DNA of 33,483 bases from an uncultured bacterium (GCA_903873255.1 CAIQNR010000016.1:1-33483), one strand, 5' to 3'. Shown: positions 9,910 through 19,884, numbered from the stretch's first letter. Translations and numbers: made by a program. The notes: a model not told the origin generated them from the sequence alone.

Positions 9910-10866
9910 ATGAATTTATCTACAGCGCTTGCGACTTTATTAATTAAAGATTATCAGCAGTATCCTGTTTGTATATTTACTTATGAAAATGAGTACCCAG
10001 TTTTATTTTTTACTGCATTGCTGCAGCGTCTTTCACAATCTCAAGAAATAGTTTTTAAAAATATAAGTTCTACTTTAGAAGATAGAACTCTTTTAGAAAC
10101 AGAACTTCAAACAACATTTCTTGGTCAAACACATACATTGTGGATTGGCACTTTGAGTGGTATTTCTCAAGCTGCTGAAAAAACAAAAATTTTGAATATT
10201 CTTTCTGCATACAAAGGTCCGCATAGACTTTTAGGTTGTATAGCGGCAAAAGACGTAACCAAGTCTTTTACAAGCACATTTTTTATAAACATTGATCAAG
10301 AATTATCTTCTCAAGATAAAGATGTTCTTATTCGTTTTCTCTATCCCTCTTTAACGTATGCTTCTATTCAAAAAATAGCGGGTGGGATTTCATCTTTTAA
10401 GACAATCGACAGTCTTATTATTTTGGCTCATTATGCTATGGTTTTAGGTAAAAATACCGATGCTTTTGTTAAAGATTGGTTGCCTAAAATTATTGTTCCA
10501 GAATCATCATTGTTTGCTTTATCGCAATATTTTTTTAGTAAAAAAACCGTTTCTTTTTGGAATGCTTGGAATGTAATTAAACATGAGTATCCAGTAACGT
10601 TTTGGACAGTTTTTTGGTCAGAGCAATTTTGGCGAGCTTATTATGTTGTTCTTATGCAACAACATAGCAACATTATAGAAGCGCGTAAGATGGCTTATCG
10701 GCTTCCCTTCTCGTTTATTCAGAAAGATTGGCGTGATACATCGCTACAAGAATTAAGTAGCGCTCATACAATGTTGTATGAAATTGAATGGCGCATTAAG
10801 AATGGTGGATCAGAAGAGCATTTTGATTTATTATTTTCTAGATTTTTTCTTGGATTAAATGATTGA
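9910..10866 (+). CDS. Hypothetical protein, possibly DNA polymerase III delta (HolA)-like
   Basis: About 318 aa. Overall layout (N-terminal alpha/beta region, C-terminal helical region) is only weakly suggestive of a clamp-loader delta subunit; no diagnostic motif seen. Confidence 0.35.
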   Translation: MNLSTALATLLIKDYQQYPVCIFTYENEYPVLFFTALLQRLSQSQEIVFKNISSTLEDRTLLETELQTTFLGQTHTLWIGTLSGISQAAEKTKILNILSAYKGPHRLLGCIAAKDVTKSFTSTFFINIDQELSSQDKDVLIRFLYPSLTYASIQKIAGGISSFKTIDSLIILAHYAMVLGKNTDAFVKDWLPKIIVPESSLFALSQYFFSKKTVSFWNAWNVIKHEYPVTFWTVFWSEQFWRAYYVVLMQQHSNIIEARKMAYRLPFSFIQKDWRDTSLQELSSAHTMLYEIEWRIKNGGSEEHFDLLFSRFFLGLND

Positions 10867-10936
10867 TCTTCTTCATATAATTCTTTATCATAAATTCCTT
10901 TAAATCTTATTTTCAATTATTGAACAGGTGGTAGTT

Positions 10937-11179
10937 ATGAAGAAAAAGCTATTTGGATTATGTTTTGTCTTTTTTATTAATTATATAGAGTCGAGTGATT
11001 TTTTTAGTGTACCATTTAGCGAATTTGATGCTGCATTACGAGCACACGATCTAGCGGCTTATAAAAAACAGACGGAAGTATTGGTGCAATGTTTGCATAA
11101 TTCTAAAAATCCATCCTTTTGGTGGCCACAACGTCCTCATTGGCGTACCCATGCTATGCCACGACCTAAGAAAAAATAA
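10937..11179 (+). CDS. Small exported protein of unknown function
   Basis: Signal-peptide-like MKKKLFGLCFVFFINYIESSD; SD aggtgg upstream of the ATG at 10937. The listed 10928 start is a GTG. Confidence 0.6.
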   Translation: MKKKLFGLCFVFFINYIESSDFFSVPFSEFDAALRAHDLAAYKKQTEVLVQCLHNSKNPSFWWPQRPHWRTHAMPRPKKK

Positions 11180-11183
11180 AATA

Positions 11184-11816
11184 TTATTTTTGAGATTCAT
11201 ATTTTTTAGGAAGAATAATACCTCCAGATATGATCATAGCCATTGCTTCTTGTGTGGTGAGATCTATTGGCGTAAAATCTTCCTTTTTTACTATTAAAAA
11301 GAACCCAGATGTTGGGTTTGGAGTGGTTGGTACAAAAATATTATAAAAGGTTGATCCATTTTCTGGAGAAAGTTCTTGCGGAAATTCACTGGTTAAAAAG
11401 CCAATGCTATAGGTTTCTTGTTGTGGAAATTTTACGAGTACTACTTTCTTAAAGCTTACTTTGTCAGTAGGTGAAAAAGCAGAAGTTAATTGTTTTATAC
11501 CAGTATAAATAGTTCTTACAATGGGAACTTGGGCTACAATTGCTTCACCTAGTTCCATGAATGATCTGAGGACTAGTGATTTTAAAAAGAGGCCGGCTAG
11601 TAAAATAACCCCTATGCAAAGAATAATTTCTGAATGGGGAATGAGCATAAGATAAGGAATTTTGATTGCCTGAAGAGGTTCAAGCCAACTCTTAATTAAT
11701 TTAAATGATCCGCTGAAAAAAGTTATGGTGATCACAATAGGCATTAAGGTAAAAAGGCCTGTTAAAAATAAATGAGTAATACTATCGATACATTTTTTTA
11801 AAGTAGAATAGATCAT
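11184..11816 (-). CDS. DUF502 family membrane protein
   Basis: FLTGLFTLMPIVITI, two TM segments, then IVAQVPIVRTIYTGIKQLTSAF and VVLVKFPQQETYSIGFLTSE, typical of DUF502. Confidence 0.85.
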   Translation of the reverse strand: MIYSTLKKCIDSITHLFLTGLFTLMPIVITITFFSGSFKLIKSWLEPLQAIKIPYLMLIPHSEIILCIGVILLAGLFLKSLVLRSFMELGEAIVAQVPIVRTIYTGIKQLTSAFSPTDKVSFKKVVLVKFPQQETYSIGFLTSEFPQELSPENGSTFYNIFVPTTPNPTSGFFLIVKKEDFTPIDLTTQEAMAMIISGGIILPKKYESQK

Positions 11817-13141
11817 AACGACTCCTGGATAAGTAAAGCGGATAATTGTTGCGATAATGTTGTACTCAGAATCTGTGTTTGAAGATGATCTGGTCCCTCA
11901 ATCATAATACGCAGTACAGGCTCTGTACCTGAATAACGAACAATAATTCTTCCATTATTCAGTTGTGTTTTATAGTGCTCAATTAGACTTGTAAATGGTT
12001 CGAGGGAAAGATCTTTTTTTACTGAGATAGGAATATTTACGGTGTATTGAGAAAATTTTTTGAATGAATCAATGTTCCAATTTCCTGTAAGAATAATTGC
12101 TTCAAGAAGGCGTAGCGCTGTAAAAATTCCATCTGCGGTACCAGAAAAATCCTTGAGCAAAACATGGCCAGATGGTTCAGCACCCAATAATGCGTGATGC
12201 TTTTTCATTGCATCCATAACATTTCGGTCTCCAACAGCAGTCCTGATAAGTTTTTTATGTGTTGCATCTAAGTGAGCTTCAAAGCCTTGGTTGGACATTA
12301 TCGTTCCAATAATTACAGCTTCATGTTTATATGCTGGATGATCTAAGAGGATTGCTAAAATATCATCTCCATCTTTAAGCGTTCCTTGATGCGATGCAAC
12401 AACAACGCGGTCTCCATCTCCATCAAAAGCAAATCCAATATGGGCCATAGTATCAATAACTGTTTTTTGGATTATTTCTGGATATAAAGAACCGACTTGT
12501 AAATTTATGTTTTTACCTGATGGACTGATATTCAAAGAGATAACTGTTGCACCTAATGTTTCAAAAATTTCTGTAGCACACGTAGTGTAGGCACCATGAG
12601 CACAATCAATTACAATTTTTATGCCTTCAAGAAAGTTTGATGAAAATTTGGTAATTATACCATGCATATATTCATATAAAGCGTTGGTATCTACTAGTTC
12701 AACGCCAAGAGTTTCATAATTTTGTGTCTCAGGAAGAGAATAAAAAAGATTCATGATAAGAGCTTCATCTTCTATGGTCAGCTTACCGTCATCTTGAGTA
12801 ATAATTTTGATACCATTGTCTTGATATTGATTATGGGAAGCCGTAATCATAATGCCAATATCATAAGTCTTTTTTTCTTTAACTGCGTAGTAGAGGGCTG
12901 GTGTTGGAAGTATTGATGCATCATAGATGGTCACATCATGTTGTAAAAGACCTGTTTTTAATGCTGACTTTATAATTGAACATGAGATGCGAGTGTCATG
13001 GCCAATAAGAATAGAATGCTTTTGTTTTGTTTTTGCCCAATGTCCAAGCACAAATCCTAATCGTACAAGTTCTGATGGGGTGAGTGGAGAAGTACCAAAT
13101 TTTGTTCGTATTCCGTCTGTTCCAAAAAATGATGTGTACAT
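11813..13141 (-). CDS. glmM: Phosphoglucosamine mutase
   Basis: FGTDGIRTKFG N-terminus, phosphoserine loop MITASHNQYQDNGIKI, metal loop FDGDGDRVV, C-terminal RYSGTEPVLRIMIEG. Confidence 0.95.
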   Translation of the reverse strand: MYTSFFGTDGIRTKFGTSPLTPSELVRLGFVLGHWAKTKQKHSILIGHDTRISCSIIKSALKTGLLQHDVTIYDASILPTPALYYAVKEKKTYDIGIMITASHNQYQDNGIKIITQDDGKLTIEDEALIMNLFYSLPETQNYETLGVELVDTNALYEYMHGIITKFSSNFLEGIKIVIDCAHGAYTTCATEIFETLGATVISLNISPSGKNINLQVGSLYPEIIQKTVIDTMAHIGFAFDGDGDRVVVASHQGTLKDGDDILAILLDHPAYKHEAVIIGTIMSNQGFEAHLDATHKKLIRTAVGDRNVMDAMKKHHALLGAEPSGHVLLKDFSGTADGIFTALRLLEAIILTGNWNIDSFKKFSQYTVNIPISVKKDLSLEPFTSLIEHYKTQLNNGRIIVRYSGTEPVLRIMIEGPDHLQTQILSTTLSQQLSALLIQESL

Positions 13142-13150
13142 GTAGTTTCC

Positions 13151-13525
13151 TTAGTGTGCTGGTTCTATGTTTATTACAAGTTCTTGAGTATAGTTTAGCA
13201 AGAGTACATCGCTTGGTATATCAAACATTTCTTTTTTTATAAGTACTTTATTTTTTCCATTATGATACTGCTGGGCATCGATATGAATAGCTGCAGTATG
13301 AATAAGGCTAGTAACCGTTGAACGTTTTGCATAGACCGTAAGAGAGCATTGCTCAGGGGCTATAATTTTTTTGTTATTTGTATTGTAAAAAAATATGGTT
13401 GCAGGAATGGTAGCATGTATTTTTGCAGAGCTGCTTATTGCTCGCCATACTCCAAAGGCTAAAAGGAGTGAACAAATACTAAGAGAGAGATTGTTCAGAA
13501 GATGATTGCGTAGAGAAATTGCCAT
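13151..13525 (-). CDS. cdaR: CdaR/YbbR-like single-domain membrane-anchored protein
   Basis: N-terminal TM (NNLSLSICSLLLAFGVWRAIS) and one YbbR-like beta domain. Lies between a CdaA homologue and glmM, the classic cdaA-cdaR-glmM order. Confidence 0.7.
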   Translation of the reverse strand: MAISLRNHLLNNLSLSICSLLLAFGVWRAISSSAKIHATIPATIFFYNTNNKKIIAPEQCSLTVYAKRSTVTSLIHTAAIHIDAQQYHNGKNKVLIKKEMFDIPSDVLLLNYTQELVINIEPAH

Positions 13526-14327
13526 AAAATACCCCGCCAATTTTTTGAGGTGTGAAATCTATATTACAATGTAAAGAAAGGTGAACAAGAAGATTTTGTG
13601 CTGTTATATGGGTAGTTATTTTACCTTTATGAAGTGTGGTATAGGTCCGCGAAATAGGGTCATGTTTAAATATAAAAGCATCCGTTTTTGTTGTAAAAAA
13701 AATCCCATCTTGTACCCATTGTTCTTGCTCCTGTACTTCCTGAGTTAGCCATAGATCAATAGAATTTTTTTTCCAGGTATCATTAATGCTGAGTATTTTT
13801 CCGTCTTGATTAATAATCAGAAGAAGATCTTCTTTATATAACGGGCTCAGGCCAAGGAAGGTGACAAGTTCTTTTGATACTGGGGCATTAAGAGGTTCTA
13901 TTGTTTTATGAGTAAAACTTATAAGTGCATCATTTTTTTCAATAACACAGGTCATTCCAATATTTTTATTTGAAACAGTCAGTGTTGCTTGAATAAGTTC
14001 TTCAAGCCAATTGTTTTTGTTTTCTGTAGTTGCTCGTACAGCATGGAGCGCTATAAAATTTTTTTGGAGCGTTTCTTTATGAATGAGTACCAGCACAATA
14101 AAAATGAGTGGGGCAAAAGTGATGAGTGCGGTGCTAAGTGTGGTCATATGGAAAAAGTCTGTAAGTAAAAAGAACGTTGTGTAGCCATAGAACCAAGCAA
14201 GCAAGGGCTTATTGGTATCTTTTTTGAACCAGAGTGAAATGTAAAAAAAGCCGGCAAAAATCGAAAGTATTTCAATATAATCTTGCCAGCAAAATATATG
14301 CAACGACCAAAGTGCTTGTTGTAGCAT
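13479..14327 (-). CDS. CdaA-like (DisA_N/DAC fold) membrane protein with degenerate catalytic motifs
   Basis: Start MLQQALW at 14327. TM region LLTDFFHMTTLSTALITFAPLIFIVLVLIHKETLQK and DAC segment NIGMTCVIEKNDALISF..PLNAPVSKELVTFLGLSPLYKEDLLLIINQDGKI match the CdaA pattern, but HDGA is YKED and the RHR motif is absent. Confidence 0.75.
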   Translation of the reverse strand: MLQQALWSLHIFCWQDYIEILSIFAGFFYISLWFKKDTNKPLLAWFYGYTTFFLLTDFFHMTTLSTALITFAPLIFIVLVLIHKETLQKNFIALHAVRATTENKNNWLEELIQATLTVSNKNIGMTCVIEKNDALISFTHKTIEPLNAPVSKELVTFLGLSPLYKEDLLLIINQDGKILSINDTWKKNSIDLWLTQEVQEQEQWVQDGIFFTTKTDAFIFKHDPISRTYTTLHKGKITTHITAQNLLVHLSLHCNIDFTPQKIGGVFYGNFSTQSSSEQSLS

Positions 14328-14515
14328 GGAATGTTCCTTTTTCCTTTGATAGGGAGTGTGATATGTTACTGTATACAAAAAAAAGTTCTGCTGTCGATTG
14401 TTGATTGTTTTCTTCAATATACAAATTAAAATAAACTAGCTATTCTAGCGATGTTTATGGTTGTTTTAGCTGTAGATTTATAGTTGCTTATGTTCAAAAT
14501 AAGGAAAGTATCTTT

Positions 14516-15517
14516 ATGAAAAAAGAAATTATTCTCACAGGTGATCGTCCAACAGGTCCCTTGCATCTAGGTCATTATGTTGGGTCATTAAAGAATCGTA
14601 TTCTTTTACAAGATACATGTGAGCAATTTGTAATGATTGCTGACATTCAAGCATTAACCGATAATTTTGAAAATCCAAAAAAGGTGCATGATAATGTTAT
14701 GCAGGTTATGTACGATTATCTTTCAGTAGGGCTTGATCCAAAAAAGACAACCTTTCTTTTGCAATCACAGCTTTCAGCACTTCCTGAATTGACCATGTAT
14801 TATATGAATCTTGTTACGGTTGCGCGGCTCGAAAGAAACCCAACAGTTAAAACCGAAATTAAACAAAAAGGAATGGAAAAAAGCATTCCTGCTGGCTTTC
14901 TTTGTTATCCTATTAGTCAAGCGGCCGATATTACCGCATTTAAGGCGAATCTTGTTCCGGTAGGAGAAGATCAACTTCCTATGATTGAACAAACTAATGA
15001 AATTGTCAGATCTTTTAATCGTTTATATAAGACAGATATTTTAGTTGAAGCAAAAGGGTTAGTCCCTCAATGTGCTCGTCTTTCTGGTATGGATGGCCAA
15101 GCAAAAATGGGAAAATCGTTAGGGAATGCATTATATCTTTCTGATAGTGCTGATCTTGTGGCTAAAAAAGTTAAGGCTATGTATACCGACCCTGGCCATA
15201 TTAGAGTGGAAGATCCAGGTAAAGTAGAAGGTAATACAGTTTTTGAATATCTTGATGCATTTGCACATGATAAAGTGGTTGTTGCAAGCTTAAAGGAGCA
15301 ATATCAACGTGGTGGTCTTGGAGATATGAAAGTAAAAAATTATTTGCTTGAAGTTCTCCTAGAAATGTTAGAGCCCATTCGTGCCAGTCGAGTGTTACTG
15401 GAGCAAAATCAAGATGAAGTAAAAAAAATCTTGTTTGCAGGAACACAGCAAGCTCATGAAGTAACTCAAAAAACGCTCAATGAAGTTAAAGAAGTAATGC
15501 ATTTAATTTGGAAATAA
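14516..15517 (+). CDS. trpS: Tryptophan--tRNA ligase
   Basis: [21 protein letters not shown]-type motif, [16 protein letters not shown]-type motif, length 333 aa. Confidence 0.95.
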   Translation: MKKEIILTGDRPTGPLHLGHYVGSLKNRILLQDTCEQFVMIADIQALTDNFENPKKVHDNVMQVMYDYLSVGLDPKKTTFLLQSQLSALPELTMYYMNLVTVARLERNPTVKTEIKQKGMEKSIPAGFLCYPISQAADITAFKANLVPVGEDQLPMIEQTNEIVRSFNRLYKTDILVEAKGLVPQCARLSGMDGQAKMGKSLGNALYLSDSADLVAKKVKAMYTDPGHIRVEDPGKVEGNTVFEYLDAFAHDKVVVASLKEQYQRGGLGDMKVKNYLLEVLLEMLEPIRASRVLLEQNQDEVKKILFAGTQQAHEVTQKTLNEVKEVMHLIWK

Positions 15518-15519
15518 AT

Positions 15520-15813
15520 ATGAAAAAAATAATTGTATTTGTAAGTATGGTATGTGGAAGTTTTCTTATTTGTTCTGATAATTCTAAAAATCAAAATTCC
15601 CAAAGGCCACCGCTTGTAAGGCAGAATGGAAGAATTTCTTTTTCTTTAGAAGAGGAGCAAGCAATTAGAGAAGCAATTGAGCATACAAATAACTATTGTG
15701 CTGCGATGCAACACAGAACTGGTGGTCGCAGAGGATCAGATGTTTCTCATTCATCACAAGTGGTTGACGCTGGTCAAAAAAAACCTTTGGTAGAAGATGA
15801 AAATGATAAGTAA
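15520..15813 (+). CDS. Small exported protein of unknown function
   Basis: MKKIIVFVSMVCGSFLICSD signal-like N-terminus, then a polar low-complexity body. Confidence 0.6.
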   Translation: MKKIIVFVSMVCGSFLICSDNSKNQNSQRPPLVRQNGRISFSLEEEQAIREAIEHTNNYCAAMQHRTGGRRGSDVSHSSQVVDAGQKKPLVEDENDK

Positions 15814-15913
15814 AATTTTTTTATAAAAATAGAGGAAACTATCTATTCTTACAGTGTTCATTTGATAGTATATTTGTAGGTATGAAAAATGATTTAAAGA
15901 AGGGATAGTTTTT

Positions 15914-16159
15914 ATGAAGAAAATAATAATATTGGTTGTATGTGTCTACATACAACCTTTTTTTGCAGAAAGTAGAGAAATCTTTGCCATGGTTTTCCCT
16001 GTAAAAAAAACGAGTTTTGATCAGGTAAGCCCAGTCATAGAAAGAGCAACGCAAAGAGTACGCAATATTCGTTCAGTCTATGTAGGAATTGCACAGTTAA
16101 TTGCAGTTCCAGAACCACGCAGAATTATTATTACGAGACAACCCTTATGGCAATCATAG
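15914..16159 (+). CDS. Small exported protein of unknown function
   Basis: MKKIIILVVCVYIQPFFAES signal peptide; aagaaggg upstream of the ATG. Confidence 0.55.
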   Translation: MKKIIILVVCVYIQPFFAESREIFAMVFPVKKTSFDQVSPVIERATQRVRNIRSVYVGIAQLIAVPEPRRIIITRQPLWQS

Positions 16160-16175
16160 GAAAAGATCTTTTCCT
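16158..16175 (+). terminator. Possible intrinsic terminator or palindrome after the 15914 ORF
   Basis: AGGAAAAGATCTTTTCCT perfect palindrome followed by TATTT. Confidence 0.3.
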
Positions 16176-16264
16176 TATTTAAAAATCAAATTCTTTATTT
16201 TGAATGATGCTTTGTGATAGGCTTTCTCTTTATAGAGAAAATATAATTCAAGAGAGGGAGTGCC

Positions 16265-16450
16265 ATGAGCAAAGTATTTATGAAGTATACGTCAAACATT
16301 AATCGCACGGTAACGCATTGTTTTCCTGTGATTGCAACATTTTTTTTAAGTCTATTGTTCACAATATCAGTTGTTAGATATGTTTCTGAAACACAACAGT
16401 TTGATGAAAAAAAAGGATTCCGCGTAGGGACGCTCTTTGCATCACGTTAA
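16265..16450 (+). CDS. Short single-TM protein of unknown function
   Basis: SD gagaggga upstream; one TM (HCFPVIATFFLSLLFTISVV). Its 3' end overlaps the helicase ORF end by 4 nt. Confidence 0.45.
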   Translation: MSKVFMKYTSNINRTVTHCFPVIATFFLSLLFTISVVRYVSETQQFDEKKGFRVGTLFASR

Positions 16451-18714
16451 ACAATGGTTAAAAATGAAGCATCAATGGTCTTTAGTCCGTCTTTAAATCG
16501 GGCAGTCACCAGAGTTTTATCTGTCTTTTGTTCAATTGTCTGAACAATTCCAAGACCAAATTTAGTATGTTTTACCGTTTGATGTTTTTTGAATGACTTG
16601 CTCTTTGTTTCTGAAGTTACTTGAGAAGCAAATCGAGCAGGTTGTTCAAAGGTTATTTCAACTTCTTTCTGTTTAGTTGGATAGGTGTTGAATACCATAA
16701 CGTCAGAAACTGGAGCATTAATTTTGAGCCATTGTGAGAAATAATTTTTAACTTCGTACATTTGCCAGCTACCAGCTTGGTCAAACTTACAGTAAGTACG
16801 TGGAATTTCATCAACAAACCGTGATGAAATTTGTTCTTCCATTGACCCGTATGTTTGTCTGAAACGAGCATTGGTAATTAAAAGATTTGTGCGTGCTCGT
16901 GTAATTGCTACATAAAATAAGCGCCGTTCTTCTTCTAGTTGATCTTGAGTTGCCAAAGATCTGCTTGAAGGGAATAAGTTTTCTTCCATACCTGCGATAA
17001 TAACGTAGGCAAATTCAAGCCCTTTTGCTGCGTGAATGGTCATAAGGGTAACGCCAACATGTCCTTGTTCTTTATCTGTTTTTTCTTGAAGTAAGGAAAT
17101 TTCATTAAGCAGGCTTTCGAGTGAGCTTTTACCTTGTCCAGCAAAAAAGTGAGCAGCGTTAATGAATTCTTGTAAGTTTTCTATACGTTCTTGAGCTTCA
17201 TTTTTTTCATAGGTGTCTTTGAGGTGAGCAATATAATTACTTGCGCTTACCATTTTTGTAACTGCTTCAGGGGCGTTGTCAGTAGGTTTAAAATCTTTAA
17301 AAATAGCAAGGAACGTTTCAAGTGCTTTTGCCTTAGCGCCAATAACAAGTTTTTCATCAAGCAACTTTTGAGCTATTTGATGCACATTAAGAAGTGGTTC
17401 ATGGGACCAGTGTGTTAAAAATAGTTCCTGAAAAACGTCTCCAAGTCCACGAGTAGGACAGTTAATAACGCGGCTAAATGCCATTCGGTCAAATGGGTTA
17501 ATAATTAAGCGGATAAAGGCAATAATGTCTTTAATTTCTTTTCGTTCATAAAAGCGAATGCCGCCAATAATGGTATAAGGAATGCCATATTTTAGTAGAG
17601 CTTCTTCAATTAAGCGTGATTGAAAATGTGTTCTATATAAAATTGCTGCAGAAGTTAATTTTCCAGTGCTGTTGATAAGTTCGCAGTACCGTGCAATAAC
17701 ATCAGCTTCTTGGTAACCAGAAAGGCATTGAAGAGCTCTTACGCAGTCAGACCCTTTATGATCTGACCATAATTTTTTTTCGTTACGATTATTATTATTT
17801 TGGATAACGGTATTTGCTACCTGCAAAATGGGTTCTTTGGAACGGTAATTTTGTTCCATTTTAATAAGCGTTGTGCCTTTAAAATCATTTTGGAAGTACA
17901 TAATATTATCAACTGTTGCGCCACGCCATGAATAAATTGATTGATCTTCATCACCCACTGCGCAAACAGAATCTATGGCCAGCTGGTTGTCTTTTGTTAG
18001 GCCCATTAATTTTAAAAGTTCATGTTGTACATGGTTAGTATCTTGATACTCATCAACTAATACATGGCGAATTTGAGCATGGTGCCAATCACGAACTGCT
18101 ATGTTTCTTTGTAAAAGACGTGTGCCTTCTACCAGTAAATCATCAAAGTCAAAGGCATTACTTGCCCGTTTTTCTTTTTCATAGGTTGCAACAATGTCTC
18201 TGACATGTGGATCTTGGAGCGAAGAAAGTTGTTCTCGTTCATCAAGAGTCTGATTTTTTAATTTTGAAATAAGGTAAGAAAGTTGTTGTGCTGTTTGGCG
18301 CTTATATAAGGGGCTTTTCTTAAGCAGTTGGGTGAGCAGTGCATTTTTATCATCTTCATCAAAGATGGAAAAATTTTCAAACGGTAATAATTCTTTATGG
18401 ATACGTAGTAAGTACAAACAATATGAGTGAAATGTTCCAATAAAAGGTAATGAATGATCGTGTCCCAATGATGCGCGTATGCGCTCTTTCATTTCTTGCG
18501 CAGCTTTGTTGGTGAAGGTTAGTGCGATGATATTTTTTGGGTAGACGCCATTATTAACTATCATGTGTGTAATGCGGTTGGTGATAACGCGTGTTTTTCC
18601 CGAACCGGCACCCGCAATAACTAAAAGCGGCCCTTGCGTATGCAGAACCGCTTGTTGTTGCTCTGTATTTAAATCTTGTATGTGTAACGTACTGTTTTCT
18701 TTATGTGTTTCCAT
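16447..18714 (-). CDS. UvrD/PcrA-family ATP-dependent DNA helicase
   Basis: AGAGSGKTRVITNRI (Walker A), DEYQDTN, GDEDQSIYSWRGA, VTLMTIHAAKGLEF, LFYVAITRAR; C-terminal KHTKFGLGIVQ typical of PcrA. Confidence 0.95.
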   Translation of the reverse strand: METHKENSTLHIQDLNTEQQQAVLHTQGPLLVIAGAGSGKTRVITNRITHMIVNNGVYPKNIIALTFTNKAAQEMKERIRASLGHDHSLPFIGTFHSYCLYLLRIHKELLPFENFSIFDEDDKNALLTQLLKKSPLYKRQTAQQLSYLISKLKNQTLDEREQLSSLQDPHVRDIVATYEKEKRASNAFDFDDLLVEGTRLLQRNIAVRDWHHAQIRHVLVDEYQDTNHVQHELLKLMGLTKDNQLAIDSVCAVGDEDQSIYSWRGATVDNIMYFQNDFKGTTLIKMEQNYRSKEPILQVANTVIQNNNNRNEKKLWSDHKGSDCVRALQCLSGYQEADVIARYCELINSTGKLTSAAILYRTHFQSRLIEEALLKYGIPYTIIGGIRFYERKEIKDIIAFIRLIINPFDRMAFSRVINCPTRGLGDVFQELFLTHWSHEPLLNVHQIAQKLLDEKLVIGAKAKALETFLAIFKDFKPTDNAPEAVTKMVSASNYIAHLKDTYEKNEAQERIENLQEFINAAHFFAGQGKSSLESLLNEISLLQEKTDKEQGHVGVTLMTIHAAKGLEFAYVIIAGMEENLFPSSRSLATQDQLEEERRLFYVAITRARTNLLITNARFRQTYGSMEEQISSRFVDEIPRTYCKFDQAGSWQMYEVKNYFSQWLKINAPVSDVMVFNTYPTKQKEVEITFEQPARFASQVTSETKSKSFKKHQTVKHTKFGLGIVQTIEQKTDKTLVTARFKDGLKTIDASFLTIV

Positions 18715-18747
18715 AGTTCCGAAGTATAACGTAACTATTTATTTTGA

Positions 18748-19884
18748 CTATGATTTTGTGGATGACGACTCCGTTAATTTTTGATGTATAGCACCTATTT
18801 GGCCAGCTATTTTTGTTCGTTGTTGTTGTAGTTTTTTTATTGTTTCTTGTCGTTCCGCATCTTGTTTATCAAAAGATTTTGTATTGTTCTCTGCTTTGGT
18901 ACTTATTATTTTGTTAAGAATACTTCTTTTAGGAGTAGGAGTTGAGGGATCTTCATAGGGTTGAGTTTCTATTCTGCCCATTTCTATTTTTATAGTTGTA
19001 AGTTCATGTTCTAGTCGTGCTAATTGTTCATAAATAGTTTCTTCTTTTTTTTGTACAAAATCTAAAAGGGGATCTTGAGATCTTTTTCTTTCAAATACGA
19101 GTAGAGCTGCCATTGAGTCAGAAGAAGATCGTTGACGTGTGTGCCCTTTATGTTTTGTAAAATATGGAGTTTGAGATGTTTCAGATTCATCAAGTTGTGG
19201 GTATAGATTTTGTCCTTGATAATGAGGTGCAGATGGTGGATATACATAGGGTGCTGCTGGATATGCAGGAGGATATTGAGCTGGTTGGTGAACAGGATAT
19301 GGTGGTTGAGGAGGATAGATAAAAGCAAATTGTTCAGGTTGATGGGTTGCATTTGAACCTTGAGGTTGTTGATAGGCACTAGCAGATTTTTTGAGAGGTG
19401 ATGTAACTGATTGGTTTGGTGTATTATTTTTATGTGGTGTGGTATATAGTGGCCCTTGAAGTTGTAATGATGGGCAAGATGCTGAGAGTGCTGGCATATA
19501 ATGAGATGATTGTTCTGGAATTCTTTTTTGGATTCCAGTGATAGTTTCGTAAGTAGGATCTTCTGATTCTTCATAATCAGGCGTTGGGATTGATTGTGTT
19601 GAGGATGTTGTGCGTGCTGGTAGTATTGGGGTTGCTGAAAGAGGTGGTTTTTTATCTATGAAAGTTGAGCCATCTTCACATCGGACAAGATCAAATAAAA
19701 TCCTTTTAGGAACATCAGCTCTTCGACTTTTTATGGCTGTAGAGAGGTCGAGGGGTTTTGGGATTTTTCTTTGTTCGGGTTCCGGTGCATTGATGTGATT
19801 GAATTGGCCAGAGTTGGTAGGTTTTGTGCTGCCGTAGCTGTTGTGTAGTGCCAAGAGGGTTGTAATTATGAAAAATACTTTCAT
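18748..19884 (-). CDS. Exported Pro/Tyr-rich protein with C-terminal coiled-coil-like segment
   Basis: Signal MKVFFIITTLLALHNSYG; Pro/Tyr tract FIYPPQPPYPVHQPAQYPPAYPAAPYVYPPSAPHYQ; helical charged C-terminus; SD aaggaga. Confidence 0.75.
   Translation of the reverse strand: MKVFFIITTLLALHNSYGSTKPTNSGQFNHINAPEPEQRKIPKPLDLSTAIKSRRADVPKRILFDLVRCEDGSTFIDKKPPLSATPILPARTTSSTQSIPTPDYEESEDPTYETITGIQKRIPEQSSHYMPALSASCPSLQLQGPLYTTPHKNNTPNQSVTSPLKKSASAYQQPQGSNATHQPEQFAFIYPPQPPYPVHQPAQYPPAYPAAPYVYPPSAPHYQGQNLYPQLDESETSQTPYFTKHKGHTRQRSSSDSMAALLVFERKRSQDPLLDFVQKKEETIYEQLARLEHELTTIKIEMGRIETQPYEDPSTPTPKRSILNKIISTKAENNTKSFDKQDAERQETIKKLQQQRTKIAGQIGAIHQKLTESSSTKS

Noticed and set aside
15091-15126. AKMGKS instead of AKMSKS in TrpS as a possible novelty
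   Set aside because: To my knowledge this KMSKS variation occurs in known bacterial TrpRS enzymes, and the rest of the enzyme looks normal.
19062-19574. 170-aa His/Leu/Asn-rich minus-strand ORF
   Set aside because: Out-of-frame shadow of the exported Pro/Tyr-rich CDS; composition follows from the overlapping frame, with no RBS or domain.
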